This document shows, one piece after another, positions 8,794 to 17,172 of a stretch of 64,000 nucleotides of DNA (positions within the stretch are counted from its first letter, which is position 1; each line of letters starts with the position of its first letter). A program made the position numbers and the translations under genes. The DNA is from [Clostridium] fimetarium. GTDB taxonomy: Bacteria; Bacillota; Clostridia; Lachnospirales; Lachnospiraceae. The notes beneath the pieces were generated by a model, which did not search any database, was not told the DNA's origin, and saw only the letters and a list, made by a program, of their open reading frames with translations. The DNA is taken from assembly GCF_900111235.1 (NCBI RefSeq), contig NZ_FOJI01000010.1, positions 1 through 64,000 on the forward strand. The letters are read 5' to 3'.

Positions 8794-9691
8794 CATTTAT
8801 ATAATCTTTCAATTTTTCAATATATATTTCTCCAATGTTACTTATAATCATATGTTTTCGTTTAATATAACCAATATTCATAATTACATCTTCATCCAAT
8901 GGAATAGCCCTGTAATCTCCGCCATTCAATTCTTCACATATAAAGCCTGAACATAATGTGTATCCATTCAATGCGACCATAAGATTCAATAACGTTGCCC
9001 TGTCACTTGCCTTTATTTTCTTCTTGTAATCATAAGTACTAAGGATTTCTTCAGCAAAATAGAATGAATTATTATCGCCTTGTTCAAAGGAAAGACATGG
9101 ATATTCTACAAGCTCTGACATTAATATCTTTTTCTTTGTAGCCAGTGGATGTTCTTTCCATAAATATACATATCCTTTACATCGAAATAAATGTTCAAAT
9201 TCCAACTGGTTCTCTCTGAATAATTTATTCAAGACTTTTTCATTAAAATCATTTGTATAAAGTATACCTAGTTCACTTTTTCCACTGCTGACATCCTTTA
9301 TCACATCAAATGTTTTCGTCTCCCGTAAAGCAAATTCATATTCATTCATATCAAAGCCCTTGATCATTTCAGCAAATGCTTTAACTGCAAACGAATAATG
9401 CTGCGTAGATACACCAAACTTTTTCTTAAGATTATCACCATCTAAATATTTTTCTTCAAGTAGTTCTACTTGGTTAAGGATCTGACGGGCATATCCCAAA
9501 AATCCCTCTCCCTCATTGGTAAGACTAACACCTTTTGTATTTCGAGAAAATATTGTTATATTCACATCACTTTCCAATTCCTTTATTGCACCGGATAAAC
9601 TAGGCTGTGAAATAAAAAGTTGTTTTGCAGCTTCATTCATAGAACCAGTTTCTGCTACTACCAGTGCATATCTTAATTGTTTCAAAGTCAT
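8783..9691 (-). CDS. LysR-family transcriptional regulator
   Basis: A 302-residue regulator. Residues 1-60 are the LysR winged helix-turn-helix (MTLKQLRYALVVAETGSMNE, then QPSLSGAIKELE), followed by a linker helix and a periplasmic-binding-like effector domain (about 90-300). It lies just upstream of metN on the same strand but ends in its own strong hairpin, so it is a separate unit. Control of the downstream methionine cluster is a reasonable guess, by analogy with MetR/CysB-type regulators. The ligand cannot be read from the sequence. Confidence 0.85.
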   Translation of the reverse strand: MTLKQLRYALVVAETGSMNEAAKQLFISQPSLSGAIKELESDVNITIFSRNTKGVSLTNEGEGFLGYARQILNQVELLEEKYLDGDNLKKKFGVSTQHYSFAVKAFAEMIKGFDMNEYEFALRETKTFDVIKDVSSGKSELGILYTNDFNEKVLNKLFRENQLEFEHLFRCKGYVYLWKEHPLATKKKILMSELVEYPCLSFEQGDNNSFYFAEEILSTYDYKKKIKASDRATLLNLMVALNGYTLCSGFICEELNGGDYRAIPLDEDVIMNIGYIKRKHMIISNIGEIYIEKLKDYINGLL

Positions 9692-9826
9692 CTGTCTGCC
9701 TCTTTTGTTTTTTTAATTTCAATAAGCTTCATCATATTACCATGTTTTTTATATGAAAAAACCATGTATTTTATATAATATTAGAATAATATCATTCATA
9801 AGTATTATTGTAAAGTAAGTAGTTTT

Positions 9827-11146
9827 TTATTGATAAGCCTTCTGACCACTGAGCAATTTATTTAAAACATCGGCCAACGGTTCCATTGCATTCATCTCTT
9901 CTTCAACGGAATTTGTCTGTGCACCTGCTTCTATCAGCATCGATTTCCCCCGCAAATGTAAACAATACCGATATGCATTTACATAAATACGCCTTAAATA
10001 CCCTGGATAATATGCATTTCCAAGTAATTGCATCTGAAGGCTCATTGCCAAATTATCGTCTCTATAAGGATTATTAAGATATGAGATATTACCATTTATA
10101 TTTGAGTAACTCAACCCGTTAAAGAACATTATTTTTGCTGTTTGCTTCCCATTTACATCTGTAACCAGATGTGTTGTATCTGGTACCCCATCCCTATGCA
10201 AATCGATTACGACTTCTATAGAAGGATTTTCCTCCAATATCTTCTTAATTCCCGCTTCCGAATAGTCATAGGCTTTGCTTCTATCTAGCACTCCATTTAC
10301 ATAATCATATACGGAAGAATCATGGATTACATTCAGTCCATATTTTTGTTTTAGTATCTGGGTCAGATATTCTCCAACCCCAACAATTGATGTACTAGGA
10401 TCCCCTTCTACAGAATCTGTAAATGTTTCTTGAGAATGCGTGTGAAATATTAATATTTGTGGAGTGGAGGCATCATGCGTAACTGTCATATCCTTTGCCA
10501 AAAATTCTTTCGGACGAAGCATACTATCCTTTAGGGTTGTTATACTCGTAACTGTATAAAAATTGCTATAAAGAAAGTTGAAATTTTCCAGACTTAGTTT
10601 TGGATAAACACTTCCTGTAATAATATTGTTTGAAAATGCTTCAGCAACTTTAGCCGATATCTCGGTTGGACTTGCAGTTTGCGTAGTGGTTGTAGTAGTG
10701 GCAGCCTGTGTGCCACCATTTGTGTCAACATTGGCAGCAGTCGTATTTGTTTCATCCGCCGTTGTCTCATTATTAGCACTTGAAGCATTTTCTGGATTTG
10801 GATTTGAACTATTAGGACTAGTGGTTTCATTAAAATCACCCACATAAACTGCCGAATCTGATGTTCCAATATAATTATTGATTGGATAAATAAAACAAAC
10901 AAATTTATTGATCCAATTTTCAGGCGTATACGAATCAAGTTCATCCATATATGAATTAATTGGCATTTCTGATGCATATATTTTTTCCCCAATCAATGAG
11001 ATTACTTTATCGGAAATATCTTTATTATTACATCTATTTAATAAGAACATAATAAATAATATAGCGATTATCAATATAATTAGCGCTCTTACCATTTTAT
11101 TTATGTTAATTCCCATTTGTCTCATTCGGTACTTGTACCTTTTCAT
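9827..11146 (-). CDS. spoIIP: Stage II sporulation protein P (SpoIIP), peptidoglycan hydrolase
   Basis: A 439-residue membrane-anchored protein. One transmembrane helix lies at about residues 19-38, followed by a low-complexity Asn/Thr/Ala-rich linker (about 105-165) and a C-terminal SpoIIP amidase/endopeptidase domain. That domain begins near ILIFHTHSQETF and includes VVIDLHRDG and MLIEAGAQTN. In sporulating bacteria SpoIIP degrades septal peptidoglycan with SpoIID and SpoIIM during engulfment. It lies directly after gpr, the arrangement seen in Bacillus and clostridia. The start follows GGGGGAT by a few bases. The Thr-rich linker is probably a flexible tether. Confidence 0.92.
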   Translation of the reverse strand: MKRYKYRMRQMGININKMVRALIILIIAILFIMFLLNRCNNKDISDKVISLIGEKIYASEMPINSYMDELDSYTPENWINKFVCFIYPINNYIGTSDSAVYVGDFNETTSPNSSNPNPENASSANNETTADETNTTAANVDTNGGTQAATTTTTTQTASPTEISAKVAEAFSNNIITGSVYPKLSLENFNFLYSNFYTVTSITTLKDSMLRPKEFLAKDMTVTHDASTPQILIFHTHSQETFTDSVEGDPSTSIVGVGEYLTQILKQKYGLNVIHDSSVYDYVNGVLDRSKAYDYSEAGIKKILEENPSIEVVIDLHRDGVPDTTHLVTDVNGKQTAKIMFFNGLSYSNINGNISYLNNPYRDDNLAMSLQMQLLGNAYYPGYLRRIYVNAYRYCLHLRGKSMLIEAGAQTNSVEEEMNAMEPLADVLNKLLSGQKAYQ

Positions 11147-11207
11147 GCTGCATCCCCCAACTTATATATCTACAAAAGTATATTCGAGGAATAGCTTGTC
11201 TTATTAC

Positions 11208-12152
11208 CTATTTTTTACCCGCTGCAATATTAATTGCATCAGACAATGTATATCCTATTCTTTTAATTGTTGCATCAACATCCTTTGGTGTAACGTACAT
11301 ATCCGCCATTTCTGGGCTAATAATTTCTTTGATTAAATTATATTTTTCGGTAGGCGTAAAATCTGATAGGGTTTTTACAAGTCCTTGTAATTCTTTGGAT
11401 GTTGAAAATGCTTTGATTAGATTTTCCATCGTATCATTCACAATCGTAGGGGCATCAATTACTGTGGGTACACCTATTGCAATTACTGGTACACCTATTG
11501 TTTCTTGTGTGATTCCCGTACGATGATTACCAACACCCGAGCCTGGATGAATCCCTTTATCAGATAATTGCACCGTTGTATTTAATCGACTACTATTTCT
11601 AGCCGCCAACGCATCAATTGCGATTACGATATCTGGTTTCGCTTCATTTACGATACCTTTTATTATCTCTGCAGTTTCCATACCGGTCTGCGCCATTACC
11701 CCTGGAACCATTCCGCTAAGAACAATATCTCCTTCCTCATTATAATGTCTATCAATAAATATATTGTCTACGACATCTGGTCCTAGTGAATCTGGTGTAA
11801 CATCCCTATTTCCTAGTCCTACCACCAAGATCGATAATTTCTTTTTTGTTAAATGTTCCTTAATCAATTCTAAAATATTTTTTGCGATTATTTCTGATAT
11901 TTGATTGTTATATTCTTCATCACCACTTGCTAATTTTTGAGACTCTATTGTGATATAATTGCCCATCGGCTTATTTATGGCTTTCTCTCCCATTTTATTT
12001 GTTACTGTTAAACGTGTAACCAGGACACCTAATTTTTTATTATGATCTTCTTTCACAATAATACCTTTCAGTTTTGTGTCAGACTTATTAACCTGTTCAT
12101 TCGCCTCTAATGCTAAATCTGTTCTGATTTCAAATTTTTCTAATTTTTGCAT
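11208..12152 (-). CDS. gpr: Germination protease GPR (spore SASP endopeptidase)
   Basis: A 314-residue member of the GPR (A25) protease family, which cleaves small acid-soluble spore proteins at germination after autoprocessing of a zymogen. The N-terminus FEIRTDLALEA is the typical site region. VVGLGNRDVTPDSLGPDVVD, DIVIAIDALAAR and HPGSGVGNHR are family motifs. The start used is the ATG preceded at 4-5 bases by GGAGAG; a longer open frame upstream lacks a good ribosome-binding site. It is followed 61 bases later by spoIIP, matching the conserved gpr-spoIIP pair. Expression in the forespore is expected from the family; the promoter was not identified. Confidence 0.93.
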   Translation of the reverse strand: MQKLEKFEIRTDLALEANEQVNKSDTKLKGIIVKEDHNKKLGVLVTRLTVTNKMGEKAINKPMGNYITIESQKLASGDEEYNNQISEIIAKNILELIKEHLTKKKLSILVVGLGNRDVTPDSLGPDVVDNIFIDRHYNEEGDIVLSGMVPGVMAQTGMETAEIIKGIVNEAKPDIVIAIDALAARNSSRLNTTVQLSDKGIHPGSGVGNHRTGITQETIGVPVIAIGVPTVIDAPTIVNDTMENLIKAFSTSKELQGLVKTLSDFTPTEKYNLIKEIISPEMADMYVTPKDVDATIKRIGYTLSDAINIAAGKK

Positions 12153-12303
12153 ATATCTCTCCATTCCTGTGCCTTGCTTTTGCAAAACACATCCTAAATT
12201 TGTACCATTGGCACGAATCTAACTTAAATCTACTTTTTAAAATTAATTCTATATCGCATAACTGTAATAAGTGTAGTTTTCACCTTTTAATCAAAATTAT
12301 GTA

Positions 12304-12332
12304 TTGACATCTTAAGTCCTATATAATATAAT
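12304..12332 (+). promoter_or_regulatory. Vegetative promoter of rpsT
   Basis: TTGACA, a 17-base spacer and TATAAT form a perfect sigma-A type consensus. It lies about 108 bases before the TTG start of the ribosomal protein gene. Confidence 0.8.
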
Positions 12333-12439
12333 TCATTAGTATGTTTTCATTAATTCGTCCGTGTCCGGCAATAATGCAAAACAAATTACATTTTAGATTA
12401 ATATTAATAATAATAATAAACATTTTGGAGGTGTACGGA

Positions 12440-12703
12440 TTGGCTAACATAAAATCTGCTAAGAAAAGAGTTTTGATTGCTGAAGTTAGAGCAATTAGAA
12501 ACAAAGCAATTAAATCAAAAGTAAAATCATTTGTTAAAAAAGTTGATGTTGCGGTAACTGCAGGCGATAAGGCTGTTGCTCAAACAATATTAATAGAAGC
12601 TATCAGCGAGATTTCAAAAGCAACATCAAAAGGGATTTTTCATAAAAATACTGCTGCTAGAAAAATGTCTCGTTTAACAAAAGCTGTTAATGAAATGGCA
12701 TAA
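12440..12703 (+). CDS. rpsT: 30S ribosomal protein S20
   Basis: An 87-residue S20 with the usual N-terminus LANIKSAKKR and basic helical composition; it binds 16S rRNA in the small subunit. The start is a TTG codon placed six bases after GGAGGTG. An upstream in-frame ATG would add 33 hydrophobic residues not found in S20. Use of a weak TTG start is known for rpsT in other bacteria, where it is linked to autogenous control. It is the only plus-strand gene in this part of the window, between the divergent gpr and the convergent holA. Confidence 0.96.
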   Translation: MANIKSAKKRVLIAEVRAIRNKAIKSKVKSFVKKVDVAVTAGDKAVAQTILIEAISEISKATSKGIFHKNTAARKMSRLTKAVNEMA

Positions 12704-12730
12704 TTCTCGTAGTAACGAGATAAACAATTG

Positions 12731-12784
12731 AAAAAGAAGATAGTACAAAATAAAGTAAGCTTTATTTTGTACTATCTTCTTTTT
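12731..12784. terminator. Bidirectional terminator between rpsT and holA
   Basis: A 24-bp perfect inverted repeat with a 6-base loop carries A-runs and T-runs at its outer ends, so it can terminate both convergent genes. Confidence 0.9.
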
Positions 12785-12858
12785 CTGTTGTTCAGCTAAA
12801 TATATCTCAACACATTTATTTTGCACGTAATTCGCATTACACTTATTTCGCACTACAC

Positions 12859-13851
12859 TTACTTCGCGGCACTTTTTTTCTCACTATATTTGATAATTAC
12901 AAGTTCAACCCCAGTCTTATCATCAAGTCGTCCGGTTTTAACATCATGTTCTGTTGTAGCGAATTCTTCCAACGCACCTTTGATTTCTTTGAATGAAAAA
13001 CTTTTTGATTGTGCAATATATTTTCCAACTAGGAAATTAGCAACACCAAGTTTTTTACTTATATTGGCATTATCATATCTTTCAATTATAAGCTCCTTTA
13101 CTTGAAGCATCATATTAAACTGCCTTATAACAAGATACATAATTCTCATAGGCGGTTCTTTTAGTAAAAGTAAATCATAATATAGATCCAACGCTTGTTT
13201 TTGATTCTTCATTGCAATTGCTGTAATCATATCAAATATTTTGCTAGTTGTCTGTGTTGTACATACAGCATCGACATCCTCAATCGTTATCTGATCTCTA
13301 CCCATCGTGTAACTAACCAATTTTTCCAGTTCGCACTTAATGTTGCCCATTTGAGTTCCTGCTTTTGTGATAAATAATTCTAGTGCAAATCGATCCATTG
13401 TCTTTTGTTCATCTCTTAGGAGCCCTGCAATCCATCTAGATAAAACAGAAACTTCTTGAAACTTCATTTCCGCAATATAACCATTTTCATTCACTGCCTT
13501 ATATAACCGGTTTCGCTTGTCTACTTCTGATTCTATAAATATCACGTTTAGATAATCAGGTAGCTTCTTAATGAAATCCACGATATCATCAGACGCTGAT
13601 TTGAAAAGCCCACTATTTTCTACAATTATCAATCTTCTCTCTGCAAAAAAAGGCATTGTATCCCCAGTGCTAATGAGGCCCTTGATATCAATCTTCTTAC
13701 CTTCATAATAAGAATAATTCATTGTATCATCACCAATAATTGCCATCTTGAGTTTGTCTCTGCTCTGCTTTTTTAAATAGTCCTCTTCTCCATAAATAAG
13801 ATAAACTGATTTGAATTCTTTGCTTTTAATATGTTCATTTATAAATTTCAT
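12859..13851 (-). CDS. holA: DNA polymerase III delta subunit
   Basis: A 330-residue HolA/YqeN-type clamp-loader delta subunit. The N-terminal AAA+-like fold begins with SVYLIYGEEDYLKK; the C-terminal alpha-helical collar domain contains LGVANFLVGKYIAQSKSF. It opens the beta clamp during loading. In many Firmicutes holA lies directly downstream of comEC and next to rpsT. Here rpsT is adjacent but comEC is 10.4 kb away, beyond an accessory island. The 168-base upstream spacer contains TATAAT near the start and a small hairpin, so holA probably has its own promoter. Confidence 0.92.
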   Translation of the reverse strand: MKFINEHIKSKEFKSVYLIYGEEDYLKKQSRDKLKMAIIGDDTMNYSYYEGKKIDIKGLISTGDTMPFFAERRLIIVENSGLFKSASDDIVDFIKKLPDYLNVIFIESEVDKRNRLYKAVNENGYIAEMKFQEVSVLSRWIAGLLRDEQKTMDRFALELFITKAGTQMGNIKCELEKLVSYTMGRDQITIEDVDAVCTTQTTSKIFDMITAIAMKNQKQALDLYYDLLLLKEPPMRIMYLVIRQFNMMLQVKELIIERYDNANISKKLGVANFLVGKYIAQSKSFSFKEIKGALEEFATTEHDVKTGRLDDKTGVELVIIKYSEKKSAAK

Positions 13852-14019
13852 ATGATTATAATCCTTTATTTTTTCTTATTATATAGAAGCACTCAGTGTT
13901 TCAACAAGTGCTTTACTCTGTAATTGTATCACTATAATGGTAGTTTGTCTTTAAATCTTATAAGTAAATAAACTGCGTTACCTGTTTAATCTTTTTTATT
14001 TGAATTGTGCATATTGAAG

Positions 14020-14775
14020 TCAGTCAAACAACGAAACAAATCTAATCCCAGAATTTTCGGTTATTTCACTAGCATAAGTATCAGAGAGAATAGGATATTT
14101 TTTCTGAAATTCTTCTAATTCCAATTCACTTATATTATATTTTTCTCCATTAATTATCTTGTAAAGATCATCATCACTTCCATATTGCTCCACGGCAATA
14201 AGTTTACTACCATCTTGCGATATTTGATGTATTGCATACTCCCAATATGCTGAACCACCACTGCTTAGTGTATACAAAAGACCCGAATTATAAATAGCAC
14301 ATCTATGCTTTGGCCAATATGCATCCAACAGCTTTGGCTTTCCGTTTACCGTTGAAAAAACAGCAAGCACTGTGTAATCTTTCAAAAGTAAAACCAACTC
14401 GGGAGTACCATTTCCATTCAGATCTTCCAAAGCGTATCCAAAGGCTTCTCTGTTCTTTGGGAATTTCCGATATGACCAAATATTTGTTTCAGTCATCATA
14501 CAGTTCCAATTGTAGCTAAGGTCAGTATCAGGTGTTGTAAATATTTCATTATCAAAGACACTTTCTATACCTTCATTAATTAATTGATCTACAAATTTTT
14601 GATATTCATCAATAATAGACGAATAATCTGGAAAACAATCTGTAATAATGAAAGATTCAGAAGTTGTTTCTGTATTTTTTTTAGGATTAATTTTGTTATC
14701 AAGTAAAAAGAAAATAATTACAATTAAGACTATACAAACCAACGTAAATATAATTGTTTTTTTAAAATACTTCAT
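14020..14775 (-). CDS. Membrane-anchored extracytoplasmic protein, putative Rhs-type immunity protein (paralogue of the gene at 22371)
   Basis: A 251-residue protein. An N-terminal transmembrane anchor (about 7-25) is followed by an outside domain. That domain contains an EF-hand-like/FG-GAP-like stretch (YALEDLNGNGTPELVLLL) and conserved blocks VNGKPKLLDAYWP and KYNISELELEEF. It is clearly homologous along its whole outer domain to the lipoprotein at 22371-23105. Both lie immediately downstream of the same type of toxin C-terminus (intact at 23121, a fragment here at 14791). This suggests a membrane-tethered immunity protein against a cell-wall hydrolase toxin. No experimentally known homologue is recognised; the role is inferred from position and topology. 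Confidence 0.6.
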   Translation of the reverse strand: MKYFKKTIIFTLVCIVLIVIIFFLLDNKINPKKNTETTSESFIITDCFPDYSSIIDEYQKFVDQLINEGIESVFDNEIFTTPDTDLSYNWNCMMTETNIWSYRKFPKNREAFGYALEDLNGNGTPELVLLLKDYTVLAVFSTVNGKPKLLDAYWPKHRCAIYNSGLLYTLSSGGSAYWEYAIHQISQDGSKLIAVEQYGSDDDLYKIINGEKYNISELELEEFQKKYPILSDTYASEITENSGIRFVSLFD

Positions 14776-14790
14776 ATAATTAACCCCTTA

Positions 14791-14985
14791 TCATCTAAAA
14801 CAATTTGACCAATATATAGAATTGTTCTGACGCCGGTCAGCATGTGACACGCCCGCTCTCTCATAACAAATAAATACCGAAGATAAATAACCAACATTTT
14901 TATTTGATGTAATAAAGTCAGAATACATCATGCCATGTCCTGCCGATACACTATAATACATATGGAAATAGAAACTGGAAAGATT
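14791..14985 (-). pseudogene. Fragment of a tail-lysozyme toxin C-terminus (decayed Rhs toxin end)
   Basis: The last 50-60 codons before the stop match the end of the toxin at 23121: YERAGVSHADRR...YWSNCFR here versus YERAGTPHTDRR...YWSNYFN there. DFITSNKNVGYLSSVF matches NFISSNESIDYLTQVF. Nothing upstream continues the lysozyme domain, so this is a truncated remnant. Its stop lies 15 bases before the putative immunity gene at 14020-14775, the same spacing as in the intact pair. Confidence 0.7.
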
Positions 14986-15001
14986 TATTGACATTAGTTT
15001 T

Positions 15002-15646
15002 TTACAGAGATTCATAAATCTTATAATAGTAATAATGCATAATGATTTGTATAAAGCTAGCGCAAAACAAACCAAATATACATATGCATACTCCTAACAC
15101 AAACAAAATACTATTTAATGACGTTTCATTATGAGATGAATATAGAATATTTGATAGACCAACTCCAAAACATGCTATTAAGGTAATATTAATAGCAGGA
15201 TCCTTTTTATTAATATATTTACCTTTTTTAATATTATATTTTATACTAAAGTATGTATATATAATTATAACAATACTACCTACAAGTAAAAACAAAAATA
15301 AAATTAACGGATATTTAAATTTTATAATAAGTAAATGAAACGCCAAATAATTACAACTAATTGATAGCTCCCATAAATAAATCCCATAAACTAGTAGTAT
15401 GTTTTTATAATCATGCTTGATTTTTTTAAAAAAATAAATATAAATATATACCATTCCTATATTAATTATAGAACACGTTATAATATTTATAATTTTATAT
15501 TCACTAAAAAAACAACCAACATAAAAAAGAATAATATTTGTAATCATAGCATTAAAAATCCATTTTTCATCAATTGCTCTTTTATTATATTCCAAAAATG
15601 CTTTAATACTTTTCTTATTCGTAGCCTTAATATTTTCTTTATTCAC
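15002..15646 (-). CDS. Multi-pass membrane protein, unknown (putative orphan immunity gene)
   Basis: A 214-residue very AT-rich protein with about six hydrophobic segments (starting near residues 33, 54, 75, 98, 142 and 180). No family was recognised. The start is a GTG that overlaps the stop codon of a short upstream open remnant (GTGA overlap at 15643-15646), with AGGA a few bases before. This stop-start overlap is typical of toxin/immunity pairs, and the gene lies in an array of similar small genes. A membrane immunity protein is the most natural reading, but it is inference. Confidence 0.5.
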   Translation of the reverse strand: MNKENIKATNKKSIKAFLEYNKRAIDEKWIFNAMITNIILFYVGCFFSEYKIINIITCSIINIGMVYIYIYFFKKIKHDYKNILLVYGIYLWELSISCNYLAFHLLIIKFKYPLILFLFLLVGSIVIIIYTYFSIKYNIKKGKYINKKDPAINITLIACFGVGLSNILYSSHNETSLNSILFVLGVCICIFGLFCASFIQIIMHYYYYKIYESL

Positions 15647-15753
15647 AGCTGTCCTACTTTCTTATTTATATAGTAATTTGAGCAGTTTTCGTAATGGGCT
15701 AATGATTTTTGTGCAAAGTCAATGAATAAAATATTGTATTTTATATGTTTGTT
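15643..15753 (-). pseudogene. Remnant coding end upstream of the membrane gene (putative toxin tail)
   Basis: An open frame of 36 codons ends ...AHYENCSNYYINKKVGQL. Its stop codon overlaps the GTG start of the membrane protein gene by four bases. It lacks its own start and any longer domain. It resembles the leftover 3' tip of a toxin gene; no family can be named. Confidence 0.4.
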
Positions 15754-15845
15754 TTAGTTTAATATGTATTATTGTATTCCTATGTAATGATGATATTATT
15801 TGTGGACATTTTATTAAAATGCTTATTTGTAATAATTTTAAAACA

Positions 15846-16712
15846 TTATTTTACAAAAGATTTTAATTCATCGTAGGCAATCATTATTTCAAAGTGATCA
15901 CCATATGCGTGAGCTATAGGAACGCTAATGCCTAAAGCATCATCAGTCATAAAGCAAAAATATCCAGAATTAATCTCTTTATTAGCTTGCTGCAAAATCT
16001 CTAATAATGCTTCATTACCAAGATCAAGTAAATATTCTTCGACTTTTTTAGGTATCTCATCAATTAAAACACCTAACTTGTTAGCTAAACCCGCTCTAAT
16101 TTGTTCCTTAATTTTTTTTTGAACCAATTCCACAAAATCAGTATTAATATAATACAAATCAGACAATGAAACTACCTCACATTTTTTCAAGTCAATAATT
16201 AGCGAATTGAAATAATTAAGGGGATGCGCCGCTTTTATATGATTAAATCCTCCATCAAAAGTGACGCTGAGATAATCAAAATCGCTTCGTGTGATTTTAT
16301 AGCTAATATTCATCGTTCGAACACTATTTTGCTTATTATTCCATTCCTCAGTAGAATCCTTGAGGCTTCCCTTGAATTCTCCAGCGCACGAATTTTGTAC
16401 AGATAATTCCACAAATTCCATAATTAGTTCATTCACTTCATCGGTATTGGCTATCGTTTCTTTAAATTGCGGATAATTAAAAAATATGTGGTTTTCAGCA
16501 GATTTTTCCTTTGCACTATATGAAAAAAAATTAGAAGTGTTCGGAATGCTTTCACTATTGGAAGTGTTGGGTATGCTTTCACTATTGGAAGTGTTGGGTA
16601 TGCTTTCACTCAAGTTGTTCGGTTGGTTTTCTTTGCAGCCAGAAAGCAACAAAACCGCCAACAAAATGATTGTTAAAGTCCTGCGATATGGGTGCTTTTT
16701 AAAACAATTCAC
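15846..16712 (-). CDS. Lipoprotein with RsiV/PdaC-like (DUF3298) outer domain
   Basis: A 288-residue lipoprotein. The signal peptide ends in a lipobox (LLLSGC), followed by a short linker made of three in-frame 9-residue repeats (SESIPNTSN). The outer domain (about 65-285) has the look of DUF3298/DUF4163 proteins: a repeated block of beta strands, then SLSDLYYINTDFVELVQKKI and a C-terminal HFEIMIAYDELKSFV. Related domains occur in RsiV anti-sigma factors and polysaccharide deacetylases. GTG start, seven bases after AGGAGGG. It sits in the Rhs-associated array, so an immunity role is possible, but a housekeeping envelope role cannot be excluded. Confidence 0.6.
   Translation of the reverse strand: MNCFKKHPYRRTLTIILLAVLLLSGCKENQPNNLSESIPNTSNSESIPNTSNSESIPNTSNFFSYSAKEKSAENHIFFNYPQFKETIANTDEVNELIMEFVELSVQNSCAGEFKGSLKDSTEEWNNKQNSVRTMNISYKITRSDFDYLSVTFDGGFNHIKAAHPLNYFNSLIIDLKKCEVVSLSDLYYINTDFVELVQKKIKEQIRAGLANKLGVLIDEIPKKVEEYLLDLGNEALLEILQQANKEINSGYFCFMTDDALGISVPIAHAYGDHFEIMIAYDELKSFVK
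16534..16610. repeat. 27-bp in-frame tandem repeat (about three copies)
   Basis: Three nearly identical 27-base units encode the linker repeat SESIPNTSN just after the lipobox of the enclosing lipoprotein gene. Copies differ at only one or two bases, which suggests recent slippage. Confidence 0.85.
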
Positions 16713-16811
16713 CTTTTTTCCCTCCTATCTTAAAATTCCATATTATAGATACAGCGCATACATATGCACCATTAGCTATTTTCCAAGTTCATATTCTCAT
16801 CTCATATATTC

Positions 16812-17081
16812 TCATTTCTTATTTCGCTTATTTACCAGCCACGTACCCATAAACGACCCCGTAACCATTCCATAACAAATCGTGTAAATATAAACATATA
16901 TTGAAATATTGGTCATAATATCGAACACTACACCTATAGCAAATGACGTAACCAGAAACGTAAATACTATTATGTCATTAACTTTTTTGCTGATATTAAA
17001 CTTCTTATTTAAAATCATTACAATAATAGCTCCGATTAAATTACTGATAGCAAAATTAATACTGTTCCTTATCATCCTCAA
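16812..17081 (-). CDS. Small membrane protein, unknown
   Basis: An 89-residue protein with three hydrophobic segments (about 8-24, 36-56, 60-82) ending in a basic tail (WLVNKRNKK). No family recognised. ATG start with AAGAAGG upstream. The reading frame stays open for about 90 more bases upstream and encodes a soluble-looking stretch (EATVTIEVIQVFDSNGILTG) that does not fit the membrane protein. That stretch may be the remains of another gene end. It is one of the small genes of the Rhs-associated island. Confidence 0.5.
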   Translation of the reverse strand: MRMIRNSINFAISNLIGAIIVMILNKKFNISKKVNDIIVFTFLVTSFAIGVVFDIMTNISIYVYIYTICYGMVTGSFMGTWLVNKRNKK

Positions 17082-17168
17082 TACCTTCTTTCGATATGAT
17101 CCTGTTAAAATACCGTTGCTATCAAATACTTGTATTACTTCAATAGTGACGGTGGCTTCAGAATAACA
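17082..17168 (-). pseudogene. Possible remnant coding end before the small membrane gene
   Basis: A short open stretch without a start codon reads EATVTIEVIQVFDSNGILTG and then a basic segment, in frame with the following membrane gene. Composition and position resemble the other gene ends that precede the putative immunity genes. No homologue can be named. Confidence 0.3.
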
Positions 17169-17172
17169 AGAT

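Noticed and set aside
10594-10992. Second minus-strand open frame inside spoIIP
   Set aside because: It overlaps the Thr/Asn-rich linker of spoIIP in another frame and has a composition expected from the repeat-like DNA there.
14986-15075. Upstream part of the open frame that ends with the toxin fragment
   Set aside because: It overlaps the end of the membrane gene at 15002 in another frame and has no similarity to the lysozyme domain.
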